DNA of 32,722 nucleotides, taken from assembly GCA_902801515.1 (NCBI GenBank), contig CADCII010000035.1, positions 1 through 32,722 on the forward strand. The letters run 5' to 3'. Every line of letters starts with the position of its first letter. Positions within the stretch are counted from its first letter, which is position 1. A program made the translations under genes and the position numbers. Positions 23,343 to 32,675 of the stretch are shown one piece after another. The notes beneath the pieces are model-generated. The model did not search any database. It had not been told where the DNA came from and was given only the letters and a program-made list of their open reading frames with translations. This DNA comes from an uncultured Lachnospiraceae bacterium. GTDB lineage: Bacteria; Bacillota; Clostridia; Lachnospirales; Lachnospiraceae.

Positions 23343-24707
23343 TCAGTTCCTGGTCAGATTCTTCACCCATTTATACTTCCTGAAGCGGTGCATGACCCAC
23401 GGAATCTTGCCGACCTCGTCCAGGCAGGTACATGAATAAACCGCAAGGGGCGGCCAGTGAAATAAAAACGCCCCCAGAAGAGCCAGCGGGATCGCGATCC
23501 CCCACATGCTTACTGCCAGGCTGTACATGTCAAACAGCGTATCTCCTCCGCCGTCAATAACCCCGTTGATCGTAATAGTATTGACGCATCTTCCGATCAT
23601 ATAAACAGCCATGATGACCATCATGCCTGTAAGATAACTGTGTGCTTCATCTGTCAGAATCACCATCTGCACGATGAGCGGGGTAAGCGCGAGGACCAGC
23701 GCAGTTGACCCAAAGCCGATCACCCAGGATATGTTCTTCAGTTTAATGCCGTATATTTTACCCTTTTCCAGATTTCCTGCGCCAAGTTCATTTCCGACCA
23801 TGATCCCGGCAGCACTGGCTATACCGTTGCAGGCGCAGCAGACAAGGTCACGAACTACTGCCGATACTGAATTGGCAGCCGCTGCGTCCGCGCCTAGATG
23901 CCCCATGATGGCTGTATAGGATGTAAAGCCGACGCCCCACAGAAGAGAGCCTCCAAGAAGCGGAAGGCATTGTCTCGCAAAATCCTTTGTCAGCTGGACG
24001 TCCCATCGCAGCATACGCCGCCAGGCAGGACGTACATAGCGCTCCTTCGAAGAAATGATCAGACACAGTGCAAGTTCGATGCCCCTTGCCAGCGAGGTCG
24101 CAAGCGCCGCGCCTCTGGACTGCATGGCAGGTGCGCCGAGATATCCGAATATAAACACTGCATTCAGTATGATATTGGAGACCACTGCCGCTGAGCTGAT
24201 CCAGGCGCTCGGCATTACATGATCCGTGACTTTCATCACCGTCAGATAACACTGGGAGATCCCGCTCAGAATGTAGGACCATCCGGCAATCCGAAGATAG
24301 GAACTGCCGATCCTGATCAATTCCGGATCATGTGTGAAGATGCTCATCAGAAGATCCGGGGCAAGTTCACAGGCTGCACAGAACAGCACAGACAACACCA
24401 GGCTGAATCGCAGCATTAGATTGAACAGCTCCTGTATGGCTCTCCTATCGCCTTTTCCGTAATACTGAGCTCCAAGTATTGATCCTGCGCCGACAATGGC
24501 CGCAATGAACATAATCAGGACAAACTGTATCTGCGTCGCCAGAGAAACAGCCGTCATCTCATTCTGGGCAACTCTCCCGAGCATGAGGGCATCCCCTGCT
24601 GCTACCGAAGCCAGCATGAGGCTCTGGAACACGATAGGTGCTGCCAGTACATAGAGTCTGTAATAGAATGTTTTCCAATTGACGGCTTCTGTATCTTTTC
24701 TGCTCAT
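23343..24707 (-). CDS. MATE-family efflux transporter (second of two)
   Basis: From the ATG at 24707 (AGAAGG 5 bases upstream) the protein has 454 residues and a 12-segment MATE fold: LYVLAAPIVFQSLMLASVAAGDALMLGRVAQNEMTAVSLA at the start and LLGGSLLWGVGFTSYTAIMGHLGADAAAANSVS in the second half. The short C-terminal cytoplasmic end is basic (MHRFRKYKWVKNL). An upstream in-frame start twelve codons earlier is unsupported. The predicted promoter at 24791-24818 lies about 85-110 bases upstream. The transported compound is unknown. The tandem could work as separate pumps or as a heteromer; MATE proteins normally act as monomers. Confidence 0.93.
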   Translation of the reverse strand: MSRKDTEAVNWKTFYYRLYVLAAPIVFQSLMLASVAAGDALMLGRVAQNEMTAVSLATQIQFVLIMFIAAIVGAGSILGAQYYGKGDRRAIQELFNLMLRFSLVLSVLFCAACELAPDLLMSIFTHDPELIRIGSSYLRIAGWSYILSGISQCYLTVMKVTDHVMPSAWISSAAVVSNIILNAVFIFGYLGAPAMQSRGAALATSLARGIELALCLIISSKERYVRPAWRRMLRWDVQLTKDFARQCLPLLGGSLLWGVGFTSYTAIMGHLGADAAAANSVSAVVRDLVCCACNGIASAAGIMVGNELGAGNLEKGKIYGIKLKNISWVIGFGSTALVLALTPLIVQMVILTDEAHSYLTGMMVIMAVYMIGRCVNTITINGVIDGGGDTLFDMYSLAVSMWGIAIPLALLGAFLFHWPPLAVYSCTCLDEVGKIPWVMHRFRKYKWVKNLTRN

Positions 24708-24790
24708 AACACCTTCTATACCTGCATGATCAATTAAAACCACACGCTTCTCCTGCGAAGTGCGCTATCCGTCTAATATATCGTCAGCCC

Positions 24791-24818
24791 AGTGTATTTG
24801 CAACCGAAATCTTGTCAA
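24791..24818 (-). promoter_or_regulatory. Predicted promoter of the tandem MATE genes
   Basis: A consensus -35 TTGACA (24818-24813), a 16-base spacer and TACACT (24796-24791) match sigma-A. It lies directly after the terminator of the ABC permease gene. Confidence 0.65.
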
Positions 24819-24830
24819 AAACAGGCGAAA

Positions 24831-24880
24831 AATAAGCGCATCTGCGGCTGTCTGAATCAGCCTGCAGATACGCTCTTATT
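24831..24880 (-). terminator. Terminator after the ABC permease gene
   Basis: On the minus strand GCGTATCTGCAGGCTG pairs with CAGCCGCAGATGCGC (one bulge and one G-U) around a 7-base loop, followed by TTATTTTTC. It lies about 90 bases past the permease stop. Confidence 0.75.
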
Positions 24881-24967
24881 CATGTCTTTGCCCTGCGGAT
24901 TCCTGGGCCGTTATCATGGAACGTCAGAAGCGGGATCATTCCCTGACCCGATGCTTCAAATGCAATA

Positions 24968-27454
24968 TCACTCCGCTCCCTTGAGTGTACCGACCATATC
25001 CAGTTTCCGGATTCTGCCTGAAAAGAGGAAACTGACCAGTACAGACAGCATCAGTACACAAGCCGCACCCAGAAGGTAGTCGGACGGTTTCAGGACAGCG
25101 AGCATATCGAAATTCTCTCCGTTGCTGTTCATCATTGCTTCCAGAAGAGGCGTTGCCAGAGGTGCCCCGATAATAATACCTATAATGGACAGCCACAGGT
25201 TCTGAATTGTCAGAAGTGAACGAATCTTACTGTCCGACAGGCCAAGTACCCTGAGGGTAGCCAGTTCCCGGATCCTTTCATGGAAGGACAGAGATCCTGA
25301 ATTGTACAGTACTGCAACGATAAGGATCACAGCGAATATCACCATAACCACGATCAAGACCCATATGATCGACATGGTCTCCTCGAATGCTTCTCTCAAT
25401 TCTTCTACGCGGTATACTGCTGTTATTCCGTCCGCCTCATCTCCTGTCAGGGTTTTGTCCGTGCACAGCAGAGTCGGTGCATAGTCACATCCTTCCGCTT
25501 CGAAATCCGAACGCAGCATCGTGATTCCTGATACGACAGGAGTGCGGTTAATGGCTCCGATCTTTGACGAATGCCAGTCATTGCGCTCATAGATATGCCA
25601 CCAGATCGTATCTCCGACAGAAAGTCCCATCTTCTTCGCAAGACGCCTTGTCACTGCAACAGTCCCTTCCGGAAGCGGGATTACATTGGAAGAGGGATCT
25701 GTAATATTGTAAAGACCGGTCCCTTCAATGACAGTCATGACCTGTGTGGATTTCTCTGCGTTTACTGCATGTTCGCGGGCAGCAACTTCGATTCCGGTCT
25801 GCATGACAAGTTCCCCGTCTGTATCCATTCTCAGCCGGTCAGCACTTTCAACACTCATATCCGCTTCCAGCATCGCTTCATACCGGAAGTTCTGAATCCG
25901 TTCAAAATACCACTCATACATGTCGTCCATCATCCCCAGTGCACCGATAGTACCCGTGAGCAGGAACATTCCTGTCATTGTCCCGAGTACACACATGACA
26001 GCTCTGAGTTTATATCTGGAGATGTCCCTTAGATTATAGCGGGAGCGGAACCCCAGTTTATTCCAGAAAGGAAGCTTCTCAAACAGGATATGCTGTCCCT
26101 GCTTGGGCGGAGCCGGCCGGAGAGCCTCAGATGGCGCAACTCTCAGAAGTTTCCGGCAGCTGAACCACGCTGACAGTACACAGACTCCGATGATGACCAG
26201 CGGTATCGCCAGGAATGTCCAGTCAGCGCCTGCCTTCCACCCCGGAACTGTATAGTATGTACTGAACAGACTGACAATCCAGTTACCCACCCAGAAATAG
26301 CCAAGCAACAGTCCTGCGATACTTCCTGCGCAGGAAGTAACCAGGCTGTAGCTCAGGTAATGCCGGGTAATCTTCCCCCTGTCCATTCCGATGGCATTGA
26401 GTGTACCGATCTGGGTGCGCTGCTGCTCCACCATACGGCTTGTTCCCGTCATGATGATCAGAACAGCAATTGCAAGGAACACTGCCATGAACACGTAGGA
26501 GAATCCTTCATGCTGTGCAAGTTCTGCGGTAAGACGCTCTATTCCGTCGATGGAATGTTCGTCGATCATAACCGCATAGTTTTCATCGAGAGTTTTCGCA
26601 ATCTCCGTCTCCTTCTCCAAGATGGGAGTGCCTTCCTGCGCACGCAGGATCAGCTGTGTATAAGGCAGCATATCAAACAGATGCTTCTCATCTACGGTCT
26701 TTGCAAATGTAAGCAGTATGGAATCAGAGGCAGTTCCCATAGACAAAGCTGCCTTTACGATCATTCCCTCCGGCGTTTCCAGCAGATCCTCATAGTCGTC
26801 CAGATGTTTTTCGATTGTCCCGGCGCTGATCTTACCGGTTTCGATCAAATGGATCATGAAATCCCGTACCGGAAAACCTTCGTAATCCATGTAGACATAG
26901 CCGATATTTTTATAGTTTGTGTCCACATCTGTTGATGCGCACATGTATTCATATTCCGGGGATACGACGATTCCCTTGACCTGTTTCGTGACCGGTATCC
27001 CGTCATAGGAGACAGTGAAATCATCCCCCACATGGATGTCCCAGGCATTGGCAAATGTCCTGCACAGCCAGAATCCGTCAGGGTCGGTCGGGTCAAAGTC
27101 CTCTCCTTCCTCCGTTACCGGCTTGTTGACCAAATTCTCCGTCTCAAGATACAGATCTATCTCTGCGTCGTCCTGATCCGGCGCACTTCCCGTTACAGAT
27201 GTGCGGAGCTGTGCATTCTCCACATATGGCAAGGCCCTCACCGCCTCCAGGTTCTCCTGTGTGAAACCTTCCCCGTACAGCCATGCAGAGGCCAGATTCG
27301 ACTCTGTGTGAAATGAATCTCGCGCGATTCTGCCTCCAATCGGGTCAGCCGCAAATCCGGCATAGACCATGACTGCAAGCAGGACCAGTATAAACAGGGA
27401 AAAATACTGCCCGAAATTCTTCAGCAGTTCCCTTCTCATTTTTCTTCTCAGCAT
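24968..27454 (-). CDS. FtsX/MacB-type ABC transporter permease
   Basis: The 828-residue permease has the full duplicated FtsX layout: TM1 (about 15-36), a large outside domain (to about 320), three segments (about 325-445, with VFLAIAVLIIMTGTSRMVEQQRTQIGTLNAIGM), then a second half with one segment (about 490-510), an outside domain and three final segments (VLIVVMVIFAVILIVAVLYNSG, FHERIRELATLRVLGLSDSKI, LLGAACVLMLSVLVSFLFSGRI). Such permeases work with a MacB/LolD-type ATPase in lipoprotein or peptide export or as resistance sensors. The ATPase gene lies 91 bases upstream. GAGGG stands 8 bases before the ATG. The substrate is unknown. Confidence 0.94.
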   Translation of the reverse strand: MLRRKMRRELLKNFGQYFSLFILVLLAVMVYAGFAADPIGGRIARDSFHTESNLASAWLYGEGFTQENLEAVRALPYVENAQLRTSVTGSAPDQDDAEIDLYLETENLVNKPVTEEGEDFDPTDPDGFWLCRTFANAWDIHVGDDFTVSYDGIPVTKQVKGIVVSPEYEYMCASTDVDTNYKNIGYVYMDYEGFPVRDFMIHLIETGKISAGTIEKHLDDYEDLLETPEGMIVKAALSMGTASDSILLTFAKTVDEKHLFDMLPYTQLILRAQEGTPILEKETEIAKTLDENYAVMIDEHSIDGIERLTAELAQHEGFSYVFMAVFLAIAVLIIMTGTSRMVEQQRTQIGTLNAIGMDRGKITRHYLSYSLVTSCAGSIAGLLLGYFWVGNWIVSLFSTYYTVPGWKAGADWTFLAIPLVIIGVCVLSAWFSCRKLLRVAPSEALRPAPPKQGQHILFEKLPFWNKLGFRSRYNLRDISRYKLRAVMCVLGTMTGMFLLTGTIGALGMMDDMYEWYFERIQNFRYEAMLEADMSVESADRLRMDTDGELVMQTGIEVAAREHAVNAEKSTQVMTVIEGTGLYNITDPSSNVIPLPEGTVAVTRRLAKKMGLSVGDTIWWHIYERNDWHSSKIGAINRTPVVSGITMLRSDFEAEGCDYAPTLLCTDKTLTGDEADGITAVYRVEELREAFEETMSIIWVLIVVMVIFAVILIVAVLYNSGSLSFHERIRELATLRVLGLSDSKIRSLLTIQNLWLSIIGIIIGAPLATPLLEAMMNSNGENFDMLAVLKPSDYLLGAACVLMLSVLVSFLFSGRIRKLDMVGTLKGAE

Positions 27455-27545
27455 CCCAGGTTCCCTCTTATGATCCGGTTTTCTTCACCGTGTTGTCCGT
27501 TCTTTATGCTGTGTTCTTCTCTGCTTTACCGGAACGCAATTATGT

Positions 27546-28256
27546 TTACCATGCAATCTCCGACACGGGGATCTGATTTTCGTTGATCCTGATCTCCCGG
27601 ATCTTTCCGTTGCGCATACGGATCACTTTATCCGCGCAGCGCGCGATATCCGCATTATGTGTTACGATGATCACCGTGCTCCTGTGCTCGTGACATATAT
27701 CCGACAGAAGCTGGAGAACCAGCAGCCCTGTCTCAGAATCCAGCGCTCCTGTCGGCTCATCGCCGAGCAATATCGGCGGATTCTTGGCCAGTGCTCTCGC
27801 GATGGATATCCTCTGCTGCTCTCCGCCGGAGAGTTGTGACGGGAATTTATTGCGGTACTCATACAGTCCCACCTTCCTGAGCATCTCCTCCGGATCCAGA
27901 GCGCCTGGGATAATGTCTTTCGTCAGCGCGACATTTTCATAAGCCGTCAGTGTAGGGAGAAGATTGTAGAACTGAAATATAAATCCGATGGTATCCGCCC
28001 TGTACTTTGACAGTTCCTTGTCCGTCATGGCAGATACTTCCCTGCCGTTCACAACAATCTTTCCTTCTGTCGGACGGTCCATTCCTCCCAGCATATTCAG
28101 GACGGTTGACTTACCGGCTCCGGACTGTCCCAGGATCACAACAAACTCACCCCGGTCTATGGAGAAGCTGACATGATCTGCAGCTGTCTGTTTTCCTTCT
28201 CCCTGCCCGTATACCTTGACTACATTATCAAATCTGACTATTTCATTTTCATTCAT
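27546..28256 (-). CDS. MacB/LolD-type ABC transporter ATP-binding protein
   Basis: From the ATG at 28256 (AGAGGA 6-7 bases upstream) the protein has 236 residues with Walker [10 protein letters not shown] (43-51), Q-loop Gln95, signature LSGGEQQ (142-148), Walker B ILLGDEP with Asp166-Glu167 and the switch His200 (VTHN). All catalytic parts are intact. It pairs with the FtsX-type permease downstream. Its promoter region carries several GTTAG/CTAAC repeats that overlap the -10, so it is likely under a dedicated repressor that is not encoded in this window. Confidence 0.95.
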   Translation of the reverse strand: MNENEIVRFDNVVKVYGQGEGKQTAADHVSFSIDRGEFVVILGQSGAGKSTVLNMLGGMDRPTEGKIVVNGREVSAMTDKELSKYRADTIGFIFQFYNLLPTLTAYENVALTKDIIPGALDPEEMLRKVGLYEYRNKFPSQLSGGEQQRISIARALAKNPPILLGDEPTGALDSETGLLVLQLLSDICHEHRSTVIIVTHNADIARCADKVIRMRNGKIREIRINENQIPVSEIAW

Positions 28257-28327
28257 AGCAAATCCTCTTTTAAACTGGTTTCTGTCCACTGTTTCTTGTG
28301 TCCGAACGCCATAATAATTATTGCAGT

Positions 28328-28373
28328 GTTAGTATTCGCTAACTATAATACGCTAACGCTTACCGAAAATCAA
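28328..28373 (-). promoter_or_regulatory. Promoter and repeat operator of the MacB-type ABC pair
   Basis: TTGATT (28373-28368), a 17-base spacer and TATTAT (28350-28345) form a sigma-A promoter. GTTAG-tattcg-CTAAC (28328-28343) is an inverted repeat just downstream of the -10, and TTCGCTAAC (28335-28343) and TACGCTAAC (28349-28357) are direct repeats 14 bases apart flanking it. This layout is typical of a repressor site (TetR-, PadR- or MarR-like); the regulator is not in the window. Confidence 0.6.
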
Positions 28374-28447
28374 CAGTCAACTTAATCGTTTTCTTATCAG
28401 GGTACAAAAATACCCGGCACAATATAAAAGTACCAGGTACACAGAAT

Positions 28448-28472
28448 CAGCCGGCAGTTAAACTGCCGGCTG
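28448..28472 (-). terminator. GC-rich hairpin after the NCS2 permease gene
   Basis: CAGCCGGCAGTT and AACTGCCGGCTG are exact complements almost without a loop. It lies about 50 bases past the permease stop. The T content after it on the minus strand is low (GATTCTGTG), so it may be a weak or Rho-dependent terminator. Confidence 0.5.
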
Positions 28473-28524
28473 CATATACTATTCAGTATGAAGATAATAC
28501 GTGTCAGACCATGGACAAACCCGG

Positions 28525-29906
28525 TCAGACGATCGCGAAGAACTTGATAATGAAGAGAATGGAGATAACGTAGGTCAGGATCGAAACTTCCTTCGCTCTT
28601 CCCTGCATCACGCGGATTGCAGTGTAGGAGATCATGCCAAGACCGATACCGTGTCCAATGGATCCGGATATCGGCATACTGATCAACATCAGTGCGACCG
28701 GAACCATCTGAGAGACGTCATTCCAGTCAATCTTCTGAAGACCTGCAAGCATCAGCACACCAACATAGATCAGAGCGGCTGAAGTTGCGGGGGCCGGGAT
28801 CAGTGCTGCAAACGGAGCGATGAACATGCATCCCAGGAACAGCAGGCCTGCCGTCAGTGCTGCCAGACCGGTTCTTCCGCCTGCTTCCACACCGGATGCA
28901 GATTCTACAAATGTAGTGACTGTAGAGGTACCTGTCAGGGAGCCTGCGATAGTGCCGACTGCGTCAGAGAGAAGTGCTTCCTTCATCTTCGGCATGTTGC
29001 CGTTTTCATCAACCATTCCCGCGCGGCTGGCGGTACCGACCAGAGTTCCGATGGTGTCGAACATATCGATCATGCAGAACGTGATGATCAGGGTGATTGC
29101 TGTAAATGTTCCGACCGCAAAGAAATCATGGAAGTCAAACCTGAACAGTGTCAGTTCCATCATGTCCTTTACAGGCGGGACAAACGACGCGGTCTTCAGA
29201 GCTTCAAAAGGATTCACCTTGAGGAAGATCGCCTCTCCGGCCCAATAGATGATGGAAGAACAGATCATCCCGGCAAGGACCGCTGCCTTGACCCCCTTAT
29301 GGCGGACAGCACCATGACCGTATAGCCGGATCCCATGGAATCTCTTGCGACTGCCGGAGTCAGGGCTCCGAAGAAGTCTCTCATCGCATAGAACGGGCCG
29401 CCTGTATCAGAATAGATGCCGGCATTGGAGCCAAGTCCGATATTGAGGAGCATCAGTCCGATCGCGGGTGAGATGCCCAGGCGGATGCCAAGCGGAATCG
29501 CGTGAACGATCTTCTCGCGGATGTTAAGGATCGAGAGGATCAGGAATACGATACCTTCGATGAAGATGATGCACAGCGCAGCTCTGAATGACACCAGATA
29601 GGTAGTACCGGTGATCGCTGCGATATTACCGACAACAACCGCAAAGAAACTGTTCAGTCCCATTCCGGGCGCCATGACAAACGGCTTGTTCGCCAGGAAC
29701 GCCATAGTAAAGGTACCGACCGCCGAAGCGATACAGGTCGCCATGAATACTGCATTCCAAAGTTCCTGCCCCTCTGCACCGAAGTTTGTCAGCAGGTTCG
29801 GATTCAGGGCAATGATATAAGCCATCGTCATGAATGTTGTCAGACCGGCAAGGATCTCCGTTCTGACGGTCGTATGGTTTTCATCAAGGTGAAATAACCC
29901 ATTCAT
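28525..29906 (-). pseudogene. NCS2-family guanine/hypoxanthine permease with a one-base frameshift
   Basis: The first frame (29906 to 29265) holds the N-terminal half, including NKPFVMAPGMGLNSFFA, and then leaves family sequence after SGYTVMVLSAI. The second frame, up to the stop at 28525, holds the rest with FDTIGTLVG and TSTVTTFVESASGVEAGGRTG. One more G in the run at 29296-29292 (C5 on the plus strand) would give SAIRGVKAAVLAGMIC and one open frame of about 460 residues, the normal size. GGGAGGGA stands 7 bases before the ATG. If intact it would import purine bases with protons. No purine riboswitch pattern was recognised upstream. A homopolymer sequencing error is a real alternative. Confidence 0.85.
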
Positions 29907-30059
29907 AAAAAAATCCCTCCCATAATATGAAATACCGTCAAAAAACTATCTCCGGAATCCCGGACTTCTTTAGACAAGTATAACACAAAACAGGAGAGAA
30001 AACTTACTTTTTGTTTGCATTTTAAACAAATATTTTGTCCAGAATGTTACATACAGCCC

Positions 30060-31190
30060 TTACCTCTTGTCTTTGTCTATAAACTCCAGTGCGATGACAG
30101 ATAAAAGCGCCATCAGAAGGGTCATCAGTCCAAGCGCGGTCCAGCACTTAGCAACATTTTCAATGGTCCTGTCATAGTCATGATTCTGACCGGCGGCTTT
30201 GCTCTTCTCGTCCACCAGGCCTTTTGCCTTGTTCTCACCGATGATATCGATCACATCACTGACTTTGAACTTGACAGGCAAGATGACACCTGAATACTGT
30301 TTATATTCCGAAGATGACGTGAACAGCTCCATGGCTTCCTTCACTGTCATCCCATTATCCAGTTTTTTACTCCGCAGTTCTTCAAGAGAAGCATTCTTGT
30401 TGGTCTTAAGGATCTCCATCATCTGGTCAAGAGTAACCTTCGCATCCACTTCGGAATTCTTCATTTTATTCAATGTCTCCCAGGCACTCTGCATAGGAAG
30501 ATCATTATATCCTGACTGGGCAGCAATACTCTGCAGTCCGTAATGGGAGATCGTCAGATTCGTAAGAGGTTCGATGCTTCTGGGCAGAGAGAATATGCCT
30601 CCCGAGAATACCAGCTGGAAGATCAGGATGAAAGGCATAACAGTCATGGCTGCTGTGGTAGAGCGAACAATACTGGAAATAAACAGGGACGTCATATCCG
30701 AAGCGTAAGCAACAAGGAACAATGTGATTGCGAGATCCAGAAGATAGTACTTTGTGATAAGGCCGTCTGTCGGAAACGGTATCTCGACCAGTGTGCAGAC
30801 ATAGATCGTGATGACGGACTGCAGGGCACACAGGACTGCCTGGAAGATCATGTGCGCCAGCACGTAGGCGGAAATATGCAGCCCAGAGCGGTGTTCCCGC
30901 TTTATAATGCTGCGCTCCCGGCAGATCACCTGGATCGAATTAAAGAATCCGTTCCATAACGCCACACAGCTCAGCGCAAGAGAACCGGTCAGGGTTCTCT
31001 CCATCGAATGGAACATCCCTGCGCGCACCACAAGCGAAGCCATACCTGCGACGATCGCAGCCATAGGCAGCACTTTCCAGTCATTCTGGTAGAAGAATAT
31101 CCGGACGATCTTCCCCAGATAGATCAGGACCTGAAAACTCCGTCCATGATGGTGCATCTTTATCTGTTTTTTTACCGCTGTCTCACCCAT
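30060..31190 (-). CDS. ABC-2/ABCG-type transporter permease
   Basis: From the ATG at 31190 (GGAGG 6 bases upstream) the protein has 376 residues: a polar start of about 40 residues, a first segment pair (about 43-95), then ALWNGFFNSIQVICRERSIIKREHRSGLHISAYVLAHM, which is the ABCG-type coupling region, three more segments (about 125-215), a long outside loop (about 220-345) with Lys/Glu-rich helices, and a last segment (about 348-370). The loop before the last segment is typical of ABCG exporters, but its sequence is not one I can assign. The gene lies 19 bases after the ATPase stop, so the two form one transporter. An in-frame GTG at 31217 is a less likely start. Confidence 0.85.
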   Translation of the reverse strand: MGETAVKKQIKMHHHGRSFQVLIYLGKIVRIFFYQNDWKVLPMAAIVAGMASLVVRAGMFHSMERTLTGSLALSCVALWNGFFNSIQVICRERSIIKREHRSGLHISAYVLAHMIFQAVLCALQSVITIYVCTLVEIPFPTDGLITKYYLLDLAITLFLVAYASDMTSLFISSIVRSTTAAMTVMPFILIFQLVFSGGIFSLPRSIEPLTNLTISHYGLQSIAAQSGYNDLPMQSAWETLNKMKNSEVDAKVTLDQMMEILKTNKNASLEELRSKKLDNGMTVKEAMELFTSSSEYKQYSGVILPVKFKVSDVIDIIGENKAKGLVDEKSKAAGQNHDYDRTIENVAKCWTALGLMTLLMALLSVIALEFIDKDKR

Positions 31191-31209
31191 TCCAAACCTC
31201 CGACTCTGT

Positions 31210-32547
31210 TCAGACACTCACTGCCTGCTCAAATCTCTTGATATACTCGTCTGCTTTGCCTTCGCCGCCCTCTTCCTGACGGTTGACACTCATGACGATC
31301 TGTTCCATACGATCCTTGCCGAAGAATTCCTTTGCTTCATCAATGCTGCCATAGAAAGCAAGACGGCCGGTGCGGTTTGTGTCTTTCGCAAGTACGATCA
31401 CGTCATCAAACAGATCGATAACACGATCCGGCGTATGGGTTATGACGATAACGATCTTCCCCTGGTCAGCAATCTCTCTGAGCTGCTCCATCAATTCACG
31501 TGCCATGACACCGTCAAGACCAGAATCCGGTTCATCCAGTATGAACAAGGCTGGATTCGAGATGAATTCCATAGCAATCGACAGACGCTTCCTCTGTCCT
31601 CCGGAAAGCTTGTCCACAAGGCTCTTCTGGATTGGGAGAAGCCCAAAGATCTTCATGACATCATTTACTCTCTCCCTGCGCTCTCCTGAATCAAAATCCA
31701 CCGGCAGACGAAGCGCAGCCGCGTCTGTCAAAGTCCGAAGCACCGTATCATTCCCACGCATAAGATCCTGCTGGGGAACAAATCCGACTTCATATTTCAT
31801 CTTTTTATATTCTTTGTATACATTACTTCCGTTGAGCACGATCTCTGCATTGGCTTTCTCGTAGCCGATAACAGCATTGAGAAATGTAGTCTTGCCTGCT
31901 CCGGAACCGCCAAGAAGAAGGACCATCCTTCCCGGCTTGATATACATATGAATATCCCTGAGCAGGTAAGTCTTTGCAAAAAGATTCCTGATCGACCGCT
32001 CATTTATATTGATAGTGAGGCCATTGTCAAGCGCCCTCGCATGAGCACCGCTGAAATAATTGGCTTCATTATCCCTGAAATCCTGCAGATTCCACTGAGG
32101 CTGGTATTTTTTATTCCAACCATATACAAGGTTAATGATAAAAGAGAGCGACAGGGCAGGGAAAATGATCCAGCGTTTCCGCCGGTCAAAGACTTCAATC
32201 AATCCCCAGTAAATCTTGAGAATACTAATGTAGTAGCCCAGATTGATTGAAACAGCGATTATGCTGACCACGATCTCTGCATTGGAATCATCAGTCAGCA
32301 TCGACGTCGCGATAGTAGCAACGCACGTCAAAATACCCAGGAAATAAATCCTTCTCCCCTCCGGTTCTCTGCCGGCACATTCAGACAAAGCATATCCCCT
32401 GTAAAAAGGGATAAGCGCTTTCCAAGGCTGCTGTCCACACTTTTGGAAAACTCCCCACATTCCTATTATATTAAGAACTGAAGCTGCTGTTCCCATGATA
32501 GTGGAGCTGTTAAACAAGATTAAAATAATAATCTGAAATACTTTCAT
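31210..32547 (-). CDS. ABCG-type ATP-binding protein fused to an N-terminal membrane domain (DUF5684-like)
   Basis: The 445-residue protein begins with about 145 residues holding four membrane segments (about 5-30, 66-83, 88-110, 125-143) and the motif PWKALIPFYRGYALSE, which I recognise as DUF5684-like. A short link leads to an ABCG-type ATPase: Walker A GGSGAGKTT (213-221), Q-loop Gln259/260, signature LSGGQRK (314-320), Walker B FILDEPDSGLDG with Asp338-Glu339, and His371. The permease follows after 19 bases. A membrane domain N-terminal to the ATPase is unusual: ABCG proteins normally have their segments after it, on the same chain, whereas here the ABC-2 segments are in the next gene. 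GGGGG stands about 6 bases before the ATG. The substrate is unknown. Confidence 0.85.
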   Translation of the reverse strand: MKVFQIIILILFNSSTIMGTAASVLNIIGMWGVFQKCGQQPWKALIPFYRGYALSECAGREPEGRRIYFLGILTCVATIATSMLTDDSNAEIVVSIIAVSINLGYYISILKIYWGLIEVFDRRKRWIIFPALSLSFIINLVYGWNKKYQPQWNLQDFRDNEANYFSGAHARALDNGLTININERSIRNLFAKTYLLRDIHMYIKPGRMVLLLGGSGAGKTTFLNAVIGYEKANAEIVLNGSNVYKEYKKMKYEVGFVPQQDLMRGNDTVLRTLTDAAALRLPVDFDSGERRERVNDVMKIFGLLPIQKSLVDKLSGGQRKRLSIAMEFISNPALFILDEPDSGLDGVMARELMEQLREIADQGKIVIVITHTPDRVIDLFDDVIVLAKDTNRTGRLAFYGSIDEAKEFFGKDRMEQIVMSVNRQEEGGEGKADEYIKRFEQAVSV

Positions 32548-32631
32548 AGCCGGTCCCCCAACTGACTACCATAATATCCCTGCATAAGTTATGTCACTAT
32601 TTGCCTAATATTATATTATCAAACGATAACG

Positions 32632-32675
32632 TATAATTAGTTTCGCAAATTCATAAAAACATAGACATGGTCTAT
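32632..32675. promoter_or_regulatory. Candidate divergent promoter and operator at the right edge
   Basis: On the plus strand a consensus TATAAT (32632-32637) is followed by an exact inverted repeat ATAGAC-atg-GTCTAT (32661-32675), and the window ends with a ribosome-site-like GAGGAG (32717-32722). A plus-strand gene probably begins just outside. TTATC-aaac-GATAA (about 32616-32629) is a second small inverted repeat. No -35 of good quality was seen. Confidence 0.35.

Noticed and set aside
22581-23435. A 284-codon open frame on the plus strand across the two MATE genes
   Set aside because: It is His/Gln-rich antisense sequence over a membrane protein gene with no start signals.
29907-30059. 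A purine riboswitch before the NCS2 permease
   Set aside because: I looked for the conserved junction bases and the two kissing loops and did not find them; only a small TCCGG/CCGGA hairpin and an AT-rich inverted repeat are present.
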